From assembly GCA_964503125.1 (NCBI GenBank), contig CAZCZE010000037.1, positions 1-64,000 on the forward strand: a stretch of DNA of 64,000 nucleotides, read 5' to 3'. Positions 8,661 through 18,753 of the stretch are shown in pieces; positions within the stretch are counted from its first letter, which is position 1, and each line of letters begins with the position of its first letter. A program made the position numbers and the translations under genes. This DNA is from FEN-1219 sp964503125. GTDB lineage: Bacteria > Pseudomonadota > Gammaproteobacteria > Steroidobacterales > Rariloculaceae. Below the pieces are notes generated by a model. The model saw only the letters and a list, made by a program, of their open reading frames with translations, was not told the origin of the DNA and ran no database searches.

Positions 8661-9301
8661 TCAATGCTCTGAAGCATCGTCTCGTCATCCATCACGCGAT
8701 CCTGCGCTTGAGACGCATTGGGATCCATTTCCAACCCTATTTCCTGTTCCGCGAAGGAGTGCGGCCACATGCGGCCGCGTGGCCGGAGCTCGCGTTGGAA
8801 TTTCCAAGCTCCGTGCTGAACGCGGCCGATACGACCGATGTCGCCAGTATCGCGGCTTTCGACTCCTGGCGTACGGTCGAGCATGTTCATGCCCGGCTGG
8901 AAAAAGGCCACCTCTGCATCCTCCTCAAGAATAATGGGCGGATCGCGGGCTTCACGTGGGCAGATTTGGACGAAGTAAACGACTCAGTTTGCGACTACGG
9001 GCTCCGCCCCGGTGAAACGTATCTCTACGACGCGTTCACGGCGCCGCAGTTTCGGGGACGCAACCTCGCCGCCTACATGAGGGTCGAGAGCTATAATCAC
9101 CTGCGTCGTATCGGCCGGAACACCTTCTACAGTATCTCGGAGTGTTTCAATACGCCCGCAATCAAGTTCAAGGAGAGGCTCAACGCTGACAGGGCCCGCC
9201 TCTATCTGCAGATCAAGATAGGCCGCCGCGTGCTCGGGCATTGGGAACTCAAAGACTACGATCGCCGGCGCACGAAAGCCGCCGCCTCGCCGACGCGTTG
9301 A
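8657..9301 (+). CDS. GNAT family acetyltransferase
   Basis: A 214-residue GNAT-fold protein. I chose GTG 8657 because GGAGG (8646-8650) lies 6 bases upstream and the start overlaps the previous stop as GTGA. The core HLCILLKNNGRIAGFTWADL and YLYDAFTAPQFRGRNLAAYM shows the strand-4/beta-bulge and the (Q/R)xxGxG-like acetyl-CoA loop in a variant form (QFRGRNLA). With its coupled upstream partner it probably modifies a surface polysaccharide or lipid-linked sugar; that is inferred from the CelD-like neighbour. The 222 bases that follow hold no convincing gene. Confidence 0.8.
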   Translation: MINALKHRLVIHHAILRLRRIGIHFQPYFLFREGVRPHAAAWPELALEFPSSVLNAADTTDVASIAAFDSWRTVEHVHARLEKGHLCILLKNNGRIAGFTWADLDEVNDSVCDYGLRPGETYLYDAFTAPQFRGRNLAAYMRVESYNHLRRIGRNTFYSISECFNTPAIKFKERLNADRARLYLQIKIGRRVLGHWELKDYDRRRTKAAASPTR

Positions 9302-9523
9302 CATGTAACCCTTGCCCGGTAGCTATTCGCTTTCAACCTAACGGGAGATCGCGAGTGACTCCGAAATTTACCGAACCCGAGGCCGAGCGCGGGTGGGCCG
9401 AGCCAAGAGGCATTGCGTAAGGCAGGGTAGCTTTCTGGCTCGTCAACGATCATGGGAATCCGTTGGACCCACACTCGGCTGCAACGCCGGCGCGTAATCG
9501 AACCAGGCCGCGGTCGCGGCGCT

Positions 9524-10852
9524 TCAGATCATCCCCGCGCGCTTGACCGCGTGATAGCGGTTGACGAGCTCGATGCCGAGCCGCTCGGGCTCGGCGTCGA
9601 CCATGAGCGCGTCGCGCGCGGCGAGCCGGCGGAACGCGTCGCGGCGCGCCTGCTCGTAGAGATGCGCGCTCGCCACATCGAGCGCCGCGTTGCCCGACGC
9701 GAGCGGCTGTGCCATGAGCTCGCCGACGATGCGCTCCCGCACGCTCGCGAGCAACACGAGATGCCGCGAGCGCAGCAGCTTGAGCGCCAACCCGAGCTCG
9801 CTGCCGTCCTCGTCGCGAAAGTTCGTAATCACGATGACGAGCGCGCGCTTGCTCTGGCGGCGCAACAAGCTCTGCGCCGCCGCGACGTAATCGGAGTGGC
9901 TCGGTGTCGGCTGCACGCCGTAGAGCTCGGCCATGAGCGCGCCGAGCGTGTGGGCGCCCTTGCGCGGCTCGAACAGCCGCTCCGCGTCGGGCGGCGTGCC
10001 GAACGTCAGCGCGCCGACGGCGTCGCCTTGGCCGAGCGCCACGTACGCGAGCAGGATCACGGCGTTCAGGACCTGATCGAAGTGCGCCGTGCCGACTCCG
10101 CCGGCGCGATCGTCGGCGCGCATGCGGCGGCCGCAATCGATGAGCAACATGACGCGCTGGTCGCGCTCGTCCTGAAACTCGCGCACGATCGGCTTGTCGT
10201 GGCGCAACGTCGCTTTCCAGTCGATGTGCCGCACGGAGTCGCCATGGCGGTACTCGGCGAGCTGCTTGAAGTCGGTGCCCTCGCCGCGCTGCTGGTAGGT
10301 CTTTATGCCGATCTCTTGGAGGCGCCGATCGGCCGCGAGCCAAGCGTAACTCGCGATCTGCGCGAAGTCGGGGTAGACACGGCGCGTCTCCGTGGCGCCG
10401 AGCCGGACGTACAGCTCGCACAGGCCGGCACGCGAGCGCACGCGCGCGATCGCGGGCGCGAACGTGAGCTCGCCGCGGCGCGTCGGCACGAGCGTGTAGC
10501 TCGTCTCGACACTCTTGCCGGCCGGCAGCACGAGCGATACGGGCAAGCCGCTCGACACGGCGCTCGGGTCGACGTGATCGTGGAGCTCGCAGCGCCAGGC
10601 GTGGGAACCGTCGTGCTCGACGCTGACGCGCACCGCGCGGCTCACGCCGATCGCGAAAGCCGGCGGCAACCGCCGCGCGAGGCGCACGTTGGCCGCGCGC
10701 CACGCGCGGCGCGTCAGCCAATAGTCGACGCCCGCAGCGAGCAGCAGCACCAGCGCGACGGCGCCCGTTGCCGCGGCGACGGTTGGCCGCGCCACACCGC
10801 CGAGCGACGCCGCGAGCGCGCCCGCGGGCAGCGCCGCGAGCCATACGAGCAT
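9524..10852 (-). CDS. DUF58 domain protein (vWA-like)
   Basis: A membrane-anchored DUF58 protein, 442 residues from ATG 10852. Two N-terminal hydrophobic segments are followed by a beta-rich domain and then DUF58 proper (GTDFKQLAEYRHGDSVRHID, DWKATLRHDKPIVREFQDER). The vWA-like region has LLIDCGRRM where classic MIDAS proteins have DxSxS. DUF58 proteins work with MoxR AAA+ ATPases, probably in maturing or inserting envelope complexes. GTG 10876 or TTG 10888, the latter overlapping the MoxR stop, are also possible starts. Last gene of the cluster. Confidence 0.88.
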   Translation of the reverse strand: MLVWLAALPAGALAASLGGVARPTVAAATGAVALVLLLAAGVDYWLTRRAWRAANVRLARRLPPAFAIGVSRAVRVSVEHDGSHAWRCELHDHVDPSAVSSGLPVSLVLPAGKSVETSYTLVPTRRGELTFAPAIARVRSRAGLCELYVRLGATETRRVYPDFAQIASYAWLAADRRLQEIGIKTYQQRGEGTDFKQLAEYRHGDSVRHIDWKATLRHDKPIVREFQDERDQRVMLLIDCGRRMRADDRAGGVGTAHFDQVLNAVILLAYVALGQGDAVGALTFGTPPDAERLFEPRKGAHTLGALMAELYGVQPTPSHSDYVAAAQSLLRRQSKRALVIVITNFRDEDGSELGLALKLLRSRHLVLLASVRERIVGELMAQPLASGNAALDVASAHLYEQARRDAFRRLAARDALMVDAEPERLGIELVNRYHAVKRAGMI

Positions 10853-10884
10853 CGAGCCGCTCGGCGCTACGCGCACGTTCAAGC

Positions 10885-11842
<958 letters not shown>

Positions 11843-11859
<17 letters not shown>

Positions 11860-13036
11860 GCTTCGACCACTGGTTTTTGACGATGAATTGACGACGCGCG
11901 GACTCGAGCAACAGGAGCGTGCCGCGCAGCTCGAGCAAGCGTTGTTTGGCGCTCGAATCGAGCGCGACCGCGAGCGCGCCCGCGTCGACGCCCGCGAGAC
12001 GCGCGATGGCAGCCGTGCGGTTCTGAGGTGACAAGCGTTCGTAACCGCCGATGCGCCGCGCAGCTGCTTCGTGCAAGGCGCGTACCGCGGCCGCGTGCAA
12101 CGCCACGCCGCCGCCGACGCGCGCAACGAAGCGCCCGGTGCCCAAGATCTGCTCGCCGAGCGAGCGGCGCGCGCGCTCCACGGGCGGGAGCAGCGGCCCG
12201 AACCGCATCGCGCCGCGCCACAACGCGAGCGCGACGAAGACGAGCAGCGCGGTGACGACGGGCGCGCCGTGGCGCCACACGAGCTCAGGCAGCGAGCTCA
12301 CGTCTTCTTCGGACATGAACACGACGTGGTCGCCGGCGCGCAACTGCGTCGCCGCGACGAGCAGCGGGCCATGATCGCCGGCGAAGATCTCGCGGTAGGC
12401 GAACGGCACTGCGTTGACGACGGTGACGCTGCCTTCGCCGACGGCGACACGCGCGACCTGCAGCGCCTCGTCGTTGCCGAGCGCCCACTGCAACGGCTCG
12501 CTGGACTCGAGCCACGTGGAGCGATCGAGCTCGCAGACCTCGTACTCCACGGGCTCGTCGTCCTCGTCCGAAGGCTCGTAGCTGATTTCGTAGAGCCGCT
12601 CGCAAGGCTCGAGGAGCTCTTGCGCCTGGAACACGTCTTGTTCCTCGGCGAGCTCCTCGTAGCGCTCGCGCGCGACGCCGCTCCAGCGCTCGAAGACGTC
12701 ACTGCCGCTCACGAGCGCCGCATCCACGACGAGGCGTCCACCGGCCTCGACCCAGCGCTCGAGCTCGTTGCGCCGAACCCCGTCGATGTCCCAGCCCCAG
12801 GTCGACAGCACGACGACGGCGCTCGGGCTCGTGTCGTCGAGCGACTCGCGCCACTCGCTCGTCGCACCGAGCATCGCCACGAGCCGCTCGGCCGCGTAGA
12901 ACGGGTTGCTCGCAGCTTCGCCGCGCAGCGGCGCCGGCAGCGTGACGTCGCCCCACTCCGTGTTGACGGCTACCCAAACGGCGATCAGCAAGACCGCGGC
13001 GGCAACGAGCAGGGGCGCGACCGGCAGACGCTTCAC
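11843..13036 (-). CDS. DUF4350 domain protein
   Basis: A 397-residue protein. It has an N-terminal membrane anchor (about 5-25), then a periplasmic DUF4350 domain resembling a class I amidotransferase-like fold (FYAAERLVAMLGATSEW, VVVLSTWGWDIDGVRRNELE, RWVEAGGRLVVDAALVSG), a second membrane segment (APVVTALLVFVALALWRGAM), and a cytoplasmic tail. Such proteins travel with MoxR/DUF58/DUF4129 in many bacteria with no known enzyme activity. The GTG start at 13036 overlaps the DUF4129 stop as GTGA. Confidence 0.88.
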
Positions 13037-13794
13037 GTGGCTGTCTCCGCACGCGCGAGCGCCGCGGCGAACTCGCCGCACAGCGCCTCCACGGCCGTTA
13101 CCGCAGGCGGCACGCCGCCGTAGACCGCGGCCGTCCAGGTGCCGATCATGTGCTCGGCATACGCGGCGCCCGCGGCGCCGAGGCGCTTGCGCGCGAGCGC
13201 GAGGCATTCGCCCTCGGTCGCCGACGCGCGGATCGGCGCCTCGTGCACGTGCACGAGGCGCGACAACAAACCGCGGTAGAGCAGCGCCAGCGCCGCACGC
13301 TGCTCGCCGCCGCTCCAGAGCGCCAACGCGGCCGCGCCGATGTCGTCGGGCAAACTCTCGGGCCTGATGTCGAGATCGCGCACGTGGCTCGGCGCGACGA
13401 AACGCGGCGGCAGGCGCGGCAAGCCGCGCCTACGGACGTGCTGCACGACGTAGACGGCGATGAGCACCGCGAGCAGGCCGCCGAGGACCCAGACGATGGC
13501 GCGGCCCGAGACCGCGATCCAAGCGAACAAGCCGCGGAGCCAGCGGGTAATCGCGTTGCCCCACTCGAACCACCAGGGTTCGTCGGAGCGCGCCCGCTCG
13601 GGCTCGGCCCAGCGCAGCATCCGCACGGTTCGCTCGGCAGCGATGTTCGGGTCGTTCTCGACCTCGTCGAGCGCCTTGCGCACCTCGTCGTAGGCCGGAA
13701 TCGTCCCCGGCACGAGCGGCCGCTCGGGCTGAGCGGCGGCGTCGGCCCCCGCGAGCAGCGCGACGGCCAGCCACAGGCTACGTCGCGAACGCAC
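13033..13794 (-). CDS. DUF4129 domain protein
   Basis: A 253-residue membrane protein with a signal-like N-terminus, one strong transmembrane helix (AIVWVLGGLLAVLIAVYVV, about 100-120) and a C-terminal helical DUF4129 domain (ALALLYRGLLSRLVHVHEAP, TEGECLALAR). The pattern AALALLYRGLL...EGE.L is the DUF4129 signature. The domain is also found at the C-terminus of some transglutaminase-like proteins. Starts and stops overlap both neighbours, so it is co-translated within the MoxR cluster. Confidence 0.85.
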   Translation of the reverse strand: MRSRRSLWLAVALLAGADAAAQPERPLVPGTIPAYDEVRKALDEVENDPNIAAERTVRMLRWAEPERARSDEPWWFEWGNAITRWLRGLFAWIAVSGRAIVWVLGGLLAVLIAVYVVQHVRRRGLPRLPPRFVAPSHVRDLDIRPESLPDDIGAAALALWSGGEQRAALALLYRGLLSRLVHVHEAPIRASATEGECLALARKRLGAAGAAYAEHMIGTWTAAVYGGVPPAVTAVEALCGEFAAALARAETAT

Positions 13795-14509
13795 GGCGCA
13801 ACTCCTGCTCGACGTCCCACGCCTCGAGCTCGGCGCGGCGGTTCAAGTACATCGCGAAGCCGGCCGCCACGTAGAACGGGTGGAGAAAGGCGACGGTGAT
13901 GGCGTAGGAGGCGAACGCCGCTACGGCGAAGAAAGGGGCGCCCTCGACCATCATCGTAAGCAGATCGGGCGCCTCGTTCGGCGGCGCGAACCACACGAGC
14001 AACGAAAGGATGGCCAAGCCGAGGCAGATCTCGGCGACCAGAAACGCCAACATCATCATCAGAGCCGAGCCGCGCTTGCGACTCTTGATCTGCTTGACGC
14101 GCCGGCGGATCCGCGTGAGCGACAACCCCTCGAGCTGATAGACGGGCTGCGTGAACGAACGCCATGGCGACAGCCGCCGCCAGGTCCAGGTGAGCCACAG
14201 GTGCCGCCACCAGACGTCGCGCCGCGCTCGCCACAAGTCGCCGACCGTCGTGGCCTGGCCGAACGCGGCCCGCGACAGCACGAACACGACGGTGCGGTCG
14301 AGCCACGGCTTGGCGGCGAACAGGAACACGCTCGGCACCCACGCCGCGATCTCGAACGACGCGATCGCGAGCGCGAGCACGGGCAAATACGCCACCGCAT
14401 AACAAACGTAGACGGAGCGCGCCGTCGTCTGGCAGAGCCGCGCCCCGAGGTCGGCGGCCTCGAGCGGCGCTCGCGGGCGCATTCGCAGCGCGAGCGTGTC
14501 AATCCGCAC
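13778..14509 (-). CDS. Hypothetical multi-pass membrane protein of the MoxR cluster
   Basis: A 243-residue integral membrane protein with about four hydrophobic segments (near 35-75, 150-175 and 190-215) and a basic cytoplasmic loop (RIRRRVKQIKSRKRG). I do not recognise a named domain; similar proteins occupy this slot in MoxR/SpoIIM/RDD clusters of gammaproteobacteria. The GTG start 14509 overlaps the SpoIIM-like gene by 11 bases; ATG 14482 is an alternative start. The stop overlaps the DUF4129 gene. Confidence 0.78.
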   Translation of the reverse strand: MRIDTLALRMRPRAPLEAADLGARLCQTTARSVYVCYAVAYLPVLALAIASFEIAAWVPSVFLFAAKPWLDRTVVFVLSRAAFGQATTVGDLWRARRDVWWRHLWLTWTWRRLSPWRSFTQPVYQLEGLSLTRIRRRVKQIKSRKRGSALMMMLAFLVAEICLGLAILSLLVWFAPPNEAPDLLTMMVEGAPFFAVAAFASYAITVAFLHPFYVAAGFAMYLNRRAELEAWDVEQELRRAFAT

Positions 14510-15479
14510 GGCGGCCCTGCCAAATGAAATAGGCGAATACGGCGACCCAGCAAACGCCGGCGACGGAGTACTTGACCACGTGCGGCACCCACGCGGCCGA
14601 CGACCAGAACGCCTCGAACGCCGCGGCGATGATGAGCATCGCGGTCACGCCGTAGACGATCGCGACGCACTCCTTGGCAGCGGCGACGAGGCTCTGGCCG
14701 CGTGTGCGCCGCCCCGGAGCCAGCAGCGAGTGGCCGAGCTTGAGCCCCGCTGCGCCCGCGAGCGCGATCGCGGTGAGCTCGAACGCCGCATGCGTCACGA
14801 CGAACGAGTAGAACGTGGCCGACAGGCCGCGCTCGGTGAGAGAGCCCGCGACGCCGCCGATGACCGCGCCGTTGTAGACGAGAAAGAACACGCTGCCGAG
14901 CCCGGCGGCGAGCCCGCTCGCGAAACACTGGAACGCGATGCCGATGTTGTTCCGGATGTAGAAGCCGAATGCCATCCAGTCGCCGCCGGCCTCGCGCGTG
15001 CGCCCGATCGACTCGGTCGATTCCGAGTACATCTGCTCGAACTGCGCGGCCGTCGTCACGTCGACGAGCGACAGAATCAGATTCGGATCGACATAAACGA
15101 GCACGCCGAGCGCGAGCGCCGGTAGCACGAACAAGGCCGTCGCTAGGCACACGTAGCGCGCGTCGGCGCGCACGGCGCGCGGAAAATCCCTCGTCACGAT
15201 GCGCACGAGCGCGCCGTAGCCGAGCTCTCGTTGCTGGTAGATGACTTGATGCGCGTCGGCCGTGAGGCGATCGAGGCGATCGAGCAAATACGCGGGGTAC
15301 GAGCGCGCCCGAGCGAGCGCGAGCTGCTCGCAGGCGCGCCGGTACAAGGCCGCGATCCTCTCGGGGCGCACCGGCGGCGGCCGGCCCGCGGGCGTCCTGC
15401 GGCCCAAAACGCGGTCGAGCAGCGACTCGAGCTCTTGCCACTCCTCCTGGTAGAGCGCCTCGAAAGACAGCGGCGTCAT
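14499..15479 (-). CDS. Stage II sporulation protein M-like membrane protein
   Basis: A 326-residue membrane protein of the SpoIIM family. The soluble N-terminal 90 residues (FEALYQEEWQELESLL, PERIAALYRRACEQLALARA) precede about six hydrophobic segments with FYIRNNIGIAFQCFASGLAA and HAAFELTAIALAGAAGLKLG, the conserved N-N-I and H..FE motifs of the family. Outside spore formers these genes sit with RDD and MoxR genes, with no sporulation role. ATG 15479 overlaps the RDD stop by 4 bases. Confidence 0.9.
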   Translation of the reverse strand: MTPLSFEALYQEEWQELESLLDRVLGRRTPAGRPPPVRPERIAALYRRACEQLALARARSYPAYLLDRLDRLTADAHQVIYQQRELGYGALVRIVTRDFPRAVRADARYVCLATALFVLPALALGVLVYVDPNLILSLVDVTTAAQFEQMYSESTESIGRTREAGGDWMAFGFYIRNNIGIAFQCFASGLAAGLGSVFFLVYNGAVIGGVAGSLTERGLSATFYSFVVTHAAFELTAIALAGAAGLKLGHSLLAPGRRTRGQSLVAAAKECVAIVYGVTAMLIIAAAFEAFWSSAAWVPHVVKYSVAGVCWVAVFAYFIWQGRRAD

Positions 15480-16270
15480 GCGCGCTTGCCGAGGGCCCAC
15501 TGCGCAACGCCGAGCACGCGGCGCGTCGCGTTCGGGCCCATTCGACCGCCGTCGCCCGAGACGACGGCCGCGAGTGCCGCCAGCTCGTCGAGCCGCTCCA
15601 CGGTCAGCGTCGGCGCGCGCGCGGCGAGCGCGACGAGGGCGGCTTGGTCGGCCGGCGTCAACGGGCGCGCGGGGACCACGGGCGGCACGCCCTCGAGTCG
15701 CGCCTTCGGCGGCCGCTGCGGCTGATGGACGACGAGCGTCGCGGCCGCGAGGTCGCCGAGACGCTTGCAGTCCCGGCGCAGCAACATCGTCACGATAGCG
15801 GCGCCGAACGCGAACGGCAGGAAGTCGGCGAAGCGCAGCAGGTTGCGCGTCAGCGACGCGGCCGGCGTCACGGGCAGACCGTTGTCCATGACGACCTTGA
15901 GGCCGACGACGCTCTTGCCCGGCGTCGCACCCGAGCGGCTGAGCTCGAAGAGCACGGGATAAAACCACTCGAGCACGAAGTAGAGCAACAGCCAAAAACC
16001 GACGCCGACGTTGCCCATGAAGACGACGGCGATCGCTGCCGCATAAGCGATGAGCAGCCGAATCAGCCAGTCGAGCAGAAAGGCGTAGAACCGTGCCGCA
16101 AGCCCAGCAGGCCTGAGCTCGAGCAGGATGCCTTCGGGGGTCTCCGCGGCGACGGCTGTATCGAGAACGTCGGGCGCGACGGGCGTCGTCAAGCTTTGAC
16201 CACGATCGTATCGGCGATCTTGTCGTGTAGACACGCGATTGTGCCGCACCCGGAACCAGGTTGTCGCCAC
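15476..16270 (-). CDS. RDD family membrane protein
   Basis: About 264 residues with an RDD domain: RPAGLAARFYAFLLDWLIRL (the family's Arg then Asp, with F in the middle position), GATPGKSVVGLKVV and RNLLRFADFLPF. Two to three transmembrane helices lie between 60 and 180, and a Pro/Ala-rich cytoplasmic tail follows. The role is unknown; the domain is common in transport-like or envelope clusters. The GTG start at 16270 follows the previous stop by one base, but the first 27 residues look unstructured, so TTG 16192 is possible. First gene of the overlapping MoxR run. Confidence 0.86.
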   Translation of the reverse strand: MATTWFRVRHNRVSTRQDRRYDRGQSLTTPVAPDVLDTAVAAETPEGILLELRPAGLAARFYAFLLDWLIRLLIAYAAAIAVVFMGNVGVGFWLLLYFVLEWFYPVLFELSRSGATPGKSVVGLKVVMDNGLPVTPAASLTRNLLRFADFLPFAFGAAIVTMLLRRDCKRLGDLAAATLVVHQPQRPPKARLEGVPPVVPARPLTPADQAALVALAARAPTLTVERLDELAALAAVVSGDGGRMGPNATRRVLGVAQWALGKRA

Positions 16271-16271
16271 G

Positions 16272-16757
16272 TCACCAGTAGCCGATCATGCGGCCCGCCG
16301 TGACGGCGGCGAGCCAGCACAAGAGCGACGTGCCGCCCAGGGCTGCGAGCGCGGCCCGGCGCCCCGGCGACAGCGGCTCGACGCGGCGCTCGCGCCAGGC
16401 CGGCAGGAACTGCGCGGTGACGACATTGAGCAGGCCGAGCCCGATCGCGGCGAGCTTTATGGCCAAGAACGGGTTGCCGAGATACTCCGTGGCGTTGGTC
16501 GTGATGAGCGCTGTGCCGCTGACGACGGCCAGCGCGAAGCCCGCGCAGGCCAGCGACAGCGCCGGGCGCTCGAGCGCTGCCAACGGCACGCGCCGCCAGA
16601 GGCCGAGCAGCCGCAGGTCGAGCACGAGCACGGCGCCGAACAGCGTGGCAATGCCTAAGATGTGGCCGAGGTTGACGATGCCGTACGTCCAGACGCCGGA
16701 CGTGCGCATGAGCTGCCCGAGGGCCGAGCCCTCGAGCCAAACGAGCAGCGCTTCCAA
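16272..16757 (-). CDS. DUF6644-like small membrane protein
   Basis: A 161-residue protein with about four transmembrane helices. The motif GIVNLGHILGIATLFGAVLV (His in the first helix) and LGNPFLAIKLAAIGLGLLNV fit the DUF6644/DUF2214-like group of small inner-membrane proteins. It follows a DUF6152 gene by 21 bases; such pairs are frequent in proteobacteria. The His residues in the first and second helices hint at haem or metal binding, but this is inference. Confidence 0.75.
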   Translation of the reverse strand: MEALLVWLEGSALGQLMRTSGVWTYGIVNLGHILGIATLFGAVLVLDLRLLGLWRRVPLAALERPALSLACAGFALAVVSGTALITTNATEYLGNPFLAIKLAAIGLGLLNVVTAQFLPAWRERRVEPLSPGRRAALAALGGTSLLCWLAAVTAGRMIGYW

Positions 16758-16778
16758 ACGCCGGCCGCGGCTTACGTG

Positions 16779-17153
16779 CTACGTGCGGTCCGGGTAGACG
16801 TCGTAGTTCTTGCCGTCGTGAGTGACGCGCACGGTCTTCATTTCGAAGCGCTTCATGTCGCTGCTGCGATTGCCGCGCACGGTGACCGTCGCACCCATCG
16901 GGATCACGCCGGGTTTGAGCCCTGCGCGCTCCGTGCGGGCGGCCGGCGCGAGCGTGATATCCCAGACCTGCCCTTGGTCGTCGACGATCTGCATCGAGCC
17001 GTGGGCGCCGGCCAGGCTGACGTCGGTCTTGAGCTTACCGGTGAGCTCGGACTGGTCCGTTTGCTGGCCTGCCCAACCGTGGTGGGCCATTGCCTGCGCT
17101 GCACCGAGCGCCAGAACGGCGCCGGCCAAACCTGCAACGAATCGAACCTCCAT
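16779..17153 (-). CDS. DUF6152 family periplasmic protein
   Basis: A 124-residue secreted protein. The signal peptide (1-23) ends at AMA and the mature N-terminus is HHGWAGQQ, the His-His-Gly start typical of DUF6152. A small beta-barrel-like domain follows (KTDVSLAGAHGSMQIVDDQG, PMGATVTVRGNRS). The paired His at the mature terminus suggests copper or other metal binding; the family has no proven role. Start ATG 17153 sits behind an AGGAG-type ribosome site. Pairs with the DUF6644-like gene. Confidence 0.82.
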   Translation of the reverse strand: MEVRFVAGLAGAVLALGAAQAMAHHGWAGQQTDQSELTGKLKTDVSLAGAHGSMQIVDDQGQVWDITLAPAARTERAGLKPGVIPMGATVTVRGNRSSDMKRFEMKTVRVTHDGKNYDVYPDRT

Positions 17154-17244
17154 GACTCCTCCTCAACGTGTTACGCGGGGACCTGGGGATTCATAGTACC
17201 GCGAAAGACCGCGCGGGCGAACCCGGGAAACCGTGGGGCGGCCG

Positions 17245-18624
17245 TCAACTCTCGGCCGTAGCGACCGCCGGGTCTGATGGCCGCGGCCCGTCGACGAGGC
17301 GGCGCCTGAACTGCTGTCGCATGAGCAGGTAGCTCAGTCCCGCCTGGCACCACAGGGTCGTGACCGAGAGCCACCAAACCTGATCGAGGTGAAACGACGG
17401 CTGGAGCGACAGCCAGACGACGAGCGGCACGAAGAACAGGAGCCGAATCCCCGAGCTCAGCATCGCCGGGATCGTGTTACCGAGGCCTTGGAACACGCCC
17501 GAGCACGTGAACACGACGCCTTGCGCGATGAAGGTCCAGGAAATGATGCGCAGGAACGTCGCGCCCACGGCCTGGGCCTCGGCCTCGGGCGTGAAGAACG
17601 CGACGAGCACTTCGGGTCGCCACTGCAAGAACGCCGTGACGAGCACCATGACGACCGTGTTGAGCATGACGGCCTTGGCGAACGTCGCGCGCACGCGCGT
17701 GCCTTGGTTGGCGCCGAAGTTCTGCCCGGCGATCGGCCCCGCGGCGAACGCGATGGCCATCGCCGGCATGAAAATCGATTGCATGATGCGCGAGCCGATG
17801 CCGAAGCCGGCCTGCGCCGCGGCGCCGAAATCGCTGATGACCCAGTAGACCACGCCCATGTAGATGAACAGCAGCGCGAACTCGCCGCCGGCGGGCAAAC
17901 CCACGTCGAGCATGCGCTTCCAGACTTTGAGCTGCGGGCGCAGGAGGCGCGTGTCGAAGCCCACGTATTTTTCGAACTTCACGAAATACCAGCCGAGCAG
18001 CACGATGCCGGCGACGATCGAGATCGAGCTCGCGAGCCCGGCCCCGGCGACACCCATCGCGAACCCAGTGCCCCAGCCCGCGATGAGCACCGGCGCGAGC
18101 ACCGTGTTGAGCAGCACGGTCAGCGCCTGTATCGCCATCGTCGGCTTGACGATGCCCGTGCCGCGCAGTGCCGAGCCCATGACCACCTGCGCGAAACCGA
18201 GTGCGAGACCGGGCAGGAACCAGTAGAGATAGGTGACGCCCGCGTTCTGCGTCGGCAGATCCGCGGCGATCGCGGCCACGTACGGGCGCGCGAGCGCGAA
18301 GCCTCCGATCATCGTCGCGACCGCGCAGGCGACGGCGAACATCACCGACTGGTTGAACACGAGATTCGCGTCCGCGCGAGCGCGGCGGCCGACGGCCTGC
18401 GCGATCAACGCCACGGTGCCGACGCCGAGCACCTGCGTGAGCGCCATGATGACGAACATCAACGTGCCCGCGGCGCTGACGCCGGCCACGGCCGCGTCGC
18501 CCAGGCCCGCGACGAAATATAGATCGACGAGGAAGTAGAGCGTCTGAAAGATCATGCCGGCCGCCATGGGCCCGGCCATCGCAAGGATGTTGCGAACGAT
18601 CGAGCCCTGTGTGAGGTCTTTCAT
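17245..18624 (-). CDS. MATE family efflux transporter
   Basis: A 459-residue, 12-helix multidrug/toxin exporter of the MATE family, driven by a Na+ or H+ gradient. Features: MKDLTQGSIVRNILAMAGP, the usual N-terminus; GMIFQTLYFLVDLYFVAGLG in helix 1-2; GSALRGTGIVKPTM and FAAGPIAGQNFGANQGTRVR, the internally repeated G.N.G/P motifs of the two halves. ATG 18624 gives the typical start; the open frame continues further upstream without family similarity. Monocistronic, divergent from the DUF4159 gene. Confidence 0.94.
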   Translation of the reverse strand: MKDLTQGSIVRNILAMAGPMAAGMIFQTLYFLVDLYFVAGLGDAAVAGVSAAGTLMFVIMALTQVLGVGTVALIAQAVGRRARADANLVFNQSVMFAVACAVATMIGGFALARPYVAAIAADLPTQNAGVTYLYWFLPGLALGFAQVVMGSALRGTGIVKPTMAIQALTVLLNTVLAPVLIAGWGTGFAMGVAGAGLASSISIVAGIVLLGWYFVKFEKYVGFDTRLLRPQLKVWKRMLDVGLPAGGEFALLFIYMGVVYWVISDFGAAAQAGFGIGSRIMQSIFMPAMAIAFAAGPIAGQNFGANQGTRVRATFAKAVMLNTVVMVLVTAFLQWRPEVLVAFFTPEAEAQAVGATFLRIISWTFIAQGVVFTCSGVFQGLGNTIPAMLSSGIRLLFFVPLVVWLSLQPSFHLDQVWWLSVTTLWCQAGLSYLLMRQQFRRRLVDGPRPSDPAVATAES

Positions 18625-18753
18625 CGCCGACCGGCCGCTGCGAAAAACGCGCAAGAATACCCGCTTTTCGCCACCGCGGCGCGAGTAGCCCCACCGGCAG
18701 GACTTGCGACCTCGATCTAGTGCGTTGCGGAGCGGTTTGGTTATGCTCGCGGC

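Noticed and set aside
9354..9419. 21-codon GTG frame with GGGAG upstream
   Set aside because: Too short, no conserved features; probably chance in the gap after the GNAT gene.
14499..15479. Evidence for sporulation
   Set aside because: SpoIIM-like proteins are common beside RDD/MoxR genes in non-sporulating bacteria; no other spore genes are present.
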